64,000 bases of DNA from Candidatus Schekmanbacteria bacterium RIFCSPLOWO2_02_FULL_38_14 (GTDB lineage Bacteria; Schekmanbacteria; GWA2-38-11), in the NCBI GenBank assembly GCA_001790855.1, contig MGDH01000008.1, positions 1 to 64,000 of the forward strand, given 5' to 3'. Numbering within the stretch: position 1 is the first letter of the stretch; every line of letters starts with the position of its first letter. Shown here in pieces: positions 61,347 through 64,000 of the stretch. Position numbers and translations under genes: made by a program. The notes beneath the pieces are model-generated. The model ran no database searches. It had not been told where the DNA came from and saw only the letters and a list, made by a program, of their open reading frames with translations.

Positions 61347-63842
61347 ATGAATACAGAATCAAAATTTATTGATGTTGCAGTTGATAGTCCGGTTTTCTCT
61401 CAATACCTTTATGCAGTTCCTGAGAGCTTAAGGCAGGAAATTGATATTGGTAAAAGAGTTCTTGTCCCATTTGGAAAGAAAATTATAACAGGTTACATAA
61501 CTGCATACAGCACAAAAACCCAGGCTTTTGAAATTAAAGAAGTCATTGATGTGTTGGATGACAAGCCGTTATTATCAGCACGGATGTTAGATTTATGCAG
61601 ATGGATTAGCAGATATTATTTTGCGCCTCTCGGTTTGGTTATTAAGTCAGTTCTCCCTGCAGGGATTAACATAAAGAGCCTGACAGTGGTAAAAATTTCA
61701 GGGGCAAGCGGCAAGGGGCAAGGAGGAATGGAACTGGAGTCAGAAGCTGAAAAGCTTGGCGAAACAGAAGAAAAGATTTATGAATTTGTTAAAAAAAAGG
61801 GCGAGGTTTCACTTTCCGGCATTCAAAGGGGATTAAAAATCAATCAGATATATTCTCCGGTAAAGAAATTGTGCTCTGCCGGATTGGTTGAAACATTTAT
61901 GAAGGTTAAAGGGCCAAGCACATATTCGATGAAAATCAAATATGTCCGCATTAATTTAAAAGAGGATTTTGAAGCTCTGATAAAAAAATTTAAAATTAAA
62001 GGGAGAAAAGGATATGAGGTTTTGAAATTAATTTCCGAGAAAGGGGAAATGCCTTTAAAAGACTTAATGTCAGAAACCTCTTCCGGTATTTCAACAATAA
62101 AATCCTTAAGGAAAAAGGGGATTCTGGAAATATGTGAAAAAAGAGTTTTGAGAGACCCTTACAAAGAGGTTGTTTTTACTAAAAGCGGACATCTGCAGTT
62201 AAACGACAGCCAAATCCTTGCATTGGAAGGGATTGTTAATGAGATTGACAGAAAGGAATTTTCAGGCATCCTGCTGCACGGTGTAACAGGAAGCGGGAAA
62301 ACTGAAGTTTATATTCAGGCTATAGGCAAAACAATAGAGCAGGGGAAAAAGGCAATTGTTCTTGTCCCTGAAATTTCTCTGACGCCTCAGATGGTTTCGC
62401 GTTTTAAGTCAAGATTTGGAGAAAGGGTTGCTGTGCTTCATAGCGCCCTTATGCCTGGTGAGCGTTTTGATGAATGGCAGAAGATATATAATGGAACAGT
62501 TGATGTTGCAGTTGGCGCACGTTCAGCCATTTTTGCACCCTTTGAAAATACTGGTCTGATTGTTGTAGATGAAGAGCATGACAGTTCATATAAGCAGGAA
62601 GAGGTCCCGTGTTATAATGCGAGGGATGTTGCGCTTGTAAGAGGCAAGCTGCAAAATTGCACTGTAATTTTAGGCTCGGCTACTCCATCTTTGGAATCCT
62701 TCTATAATGCAAGAATTGGGAAGTATAAATACCTGAGGCTTGAAAAGAGAATAGGTGATAAGCCTATGCCTGAAGTGGAGATAGTTGATATAAGAAAGAG
62801 TTTCAAAAGTGAGAGAAATAAGGATTTTTCAATATGTTCAGAAAATCTCATTGAATCAATAAAATCGGTTTTGAGAAAAAATGAGCAGGTACTACTGTTC
62901 ATAAACCGCAGAGGTTATGCAAATTTCATACAATGCACAGCTTGCGGTGAAAGCCTGAGATGCCCGAACTGCAGTGTAACATTGACATATCATAAAAAGG
63001 AAAAGAGACTTAAATGCCACTATTGTGATTATTCAATTTTTCTTTCTGAAACGTGCCCTCACTGCAACTCTTCTGCGATAAAAGAGATTGGTATTGGAAC
63101 ACAAAAATTAGAGGAAGAAATTAAAAAATTGTTTCCTGATGCACGCGTAGCGAGATTTGACAGGGATACAGTCAAGGGTAAATTCTCTCATCAGAAAATA
63201 CTTGAAAGGCTTGAGAACGGGGAGATTGATATTCTGATCGGGACTCAGATGCTCTCAAAAGGACATGACTATCCAAAAGTAACATTAGTCTGCGCAGTTC
63301 TTGCAGATTTAGACCTGAATTTTCCTGATTTCAGGGCAGCTGAAAAAGGGTTTCAGCTTCTTGTCCAGGTTTCAGGAAGGGCAGGAAGGAGTTTTTTTAG
63401 AGGGAAAAGCATTATTCAAACACTGAATCCTGAACATTACTGTATTGAGGCAGCCAAAGAGCATAACTATTTAAAATTTTTTGAAAGAGAGATTAATTTC
63501 AGAAAAAGGCTTAATTATCCGCCTTTTACAAGGATAGCAAATATTATCATTAAGGGTGATACAGATGCTGAAACCAAAACTGCAGCGGCGGAATTTAAAA
63601 GATTATTGCTGAAAGCAAGTGAAGACCAGAATATAGAAAGTTTAGATATTCTTGGCCCTTCACCAGCACTCCTGCACAGACTGAGGGCTAAATATCGATG
63701 GCAGATTATTATTAAATCAGAAAAAATAAGTTTTCTTCATTCAGTTCTTAACAAATGCAGGGATACCCTGCAGTTTACTCCTAAAAAGGAATTTAAAAGG
63801 GTTAGTATTCATATTGATATTGACCCAGCCAATTTAGTTTAG
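61347..63842 (+). CDS. priA: Primosomal replication helicase PriA
   Basis: An 831-residue SF2 helicase (from ATG 61347) that reloads the replisome at stalled forks. The N-terminal 3'BD domain opens FIDVAVDSPVFSQYLYAVPE, followed by a winged-helix region. Walker A is GVTGSGKT at 312-319 and the DEEH box is at 408-411. The zinc-binding insert has CTACGESLRCPNCS...CHYCD...CPHCN (about 528-575), then motifs V/VI with IGTQMLSKGHDYPKVTLV and QLLVQVSGRAGR. A slight insertion near residue 120-130 (GKGQGGMELESEAEK) enlarges it. Full length and intact. Confidence 0.96.
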   Translation: MNTESKFIDVAVDSPVFSQYLYAVPESLRQEIDIGKRVLVPFGKKIITGYITAYSTKTQAFEIKEVIDVLDDKPLLSARMLDLCRWISRYYFAPLGLVIKSVLPAGINIKSLTVVKISGASGKGQGGMELESEAEKLGETEEKIYEFVKKKGEVSLSGIQRGLKINQIYSPVKKLCSAGLVETFMKVKGPSTYSMKIKYVRINLKEDFEALIKKFKIKGRKGYEVLKLISEKGEMPLKDLMSETSSGISTIKSLRKKGILEICEKRVLRDPYKEVVFTKSGHLQLNDSQILALEGIVNEIDRKEFSGILLHGVTGSGKTEVYIQAIGKTIEQGKKAIVLVPEISLTPQMVSRFKSRFGERVAVLHSALMPGERFDEWQKIYNGTVDVAVGARSAIFAPFENTGLIVVDEEHDSSYKQEEVPCYNARDVALVRGKLQNCTVILGSATPSLESFYNARIGKYKYLRLEKRIGDKPMPEVEIVDIRKSFKSERNKDFSICSENLIESIKSVLRKNEQVLLFINRRGYANFIQCTACGESLRCPNCSVTLTYHKKEKRLKCHYCDYSIFLSETCPHCNSSAIKEIGIGTQKLEEEIKKLFPDARVARFDRDTVKGKFSHQKILERLENGEIDILIGTQMLSKGHDYPKVTLVCAVLADLDLNFPDFRAAEKGFQLLVQVSGRAGRSFFRGKSIIQTLNPEHYCIEAAKEHNYLKFFEREINFRKRLNYPPFTRIANIIIKGDTDAETKTAAAEFKRLLLKASEDQNIESLDILGPSPALLHRLRAKYRWQIIIKSEKISFLHSVLNKCRDTLQFTPKKEFKRVSIHIDIDPANLV

Positions 63843-64000
63843 GTTTTCGTTGTTTGGCTTATAGCTTTACAGCCCGGAATTATCTTTTCCCTGAAACAAG
63901 TTATGCCATTTTTGACAATAGCAAAAAGAAATTTTGTCACTATTGGCTTTTTCTGAAACTTATTCAGGCACAAAGAATCCCTCTGACTCGCAGTTTTTTT

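Noticed and set aside
63960-64000. Possible C-terminal end of a minus-strand gene entering from the right edge (ending ESEGFFVPE)
   Set aside because: Only about 12 codons are visible; nothing can be recognised, although a convergent gene is plausible.

Overview
The window is AT-rich chromosomal DNA from a diderm (Gram-negative-type) bacterium. LptD, a PilQ secretin and a complete pilMNOPQ set show the outer membrane. A BcgI-like restriction-modification pair, toxin-antitoxin remnants and many palindromic repeats suggest a little-studied environmental lineage (deltaproteobacterial, Nitrospirota or Schekmanbacteria-like in flavour). The sequence alone does not fix the phylum. No tRNA, rRNA or CRISPR array was recognised.

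Layout. 1-1.5 kb: toxin-antitoxin debris (a VapC-like PIN toxin behind a cut-off antitoxin, then a frameshifted PIN gene with its small partner). 1.7-9.0 kb: housekeeping genes cobO-ileS (+) converging on folC-lptD (-). 9.0-9.8 kb: a decayed patch with fragments of a DNA methylase and a helicase. 9.8-19.2 kb: a type IV pilus operon pilMNOPQ behind a consensus sigma-70 promoter, followed by an unknown exported protein and a 1250-residue Ig-like/FN3 surface protein, closed by a strong terminator. 19.4-24.1 kb: shikimate genes aroC, aroQ and aroF with an M24 peptidase. 24.1-26.1 kb: a PilX-like gene bracketed by two 95-bp palindromic repeats. 26.2-45.7 kb: a large envelope-glycan region with a Wzx-like flippase, many GT2 enzymes, a GT2-deacetylase fusion, GT-C membrane transferases, two radical SAM/SPASM proteins, a methyltransferase, an epimerase and an ATP-grasp enzyme. 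45.7-50.5 kb: a minor-pilin operon (fimT/pilV/pilW/pilX-like, a 52-residue exported peptide, a TPR lipoprotein) that runs into an STT3-like GT-C gene and a GT4 gene. 50.6-51.7 kb: a Crp/Fnr regulator and a small oxidase-like haem membrane protein. 51.9-58.7 kb: a defence island (helicase stub, RadC, ORF6N protein, BcgI-like RM pair, MntA-HepT, DUF2283, DprA-like). 58.8-63.8 kb: TPR protein, VanZ-like protein, FrhB-like oxidoreductase and PriA.

The most interesting observation is at 48987-49452. A GIY-YIG nuclease gene lies exactly in the loop of a palindromic repeat whose gene-free versions occur at 24145-24239 and 26045-26139. This suggests a small nuclease-carrying palindromic mobile element that entered the minor-pilin operon. 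Other notable points are the nuclease-methylase fusion with a separate specificity subunit, the physical link between pilin and glycosyltransferase genes, calcium-loop repeats inside an Ig-like domain, and several truncated defence genes.
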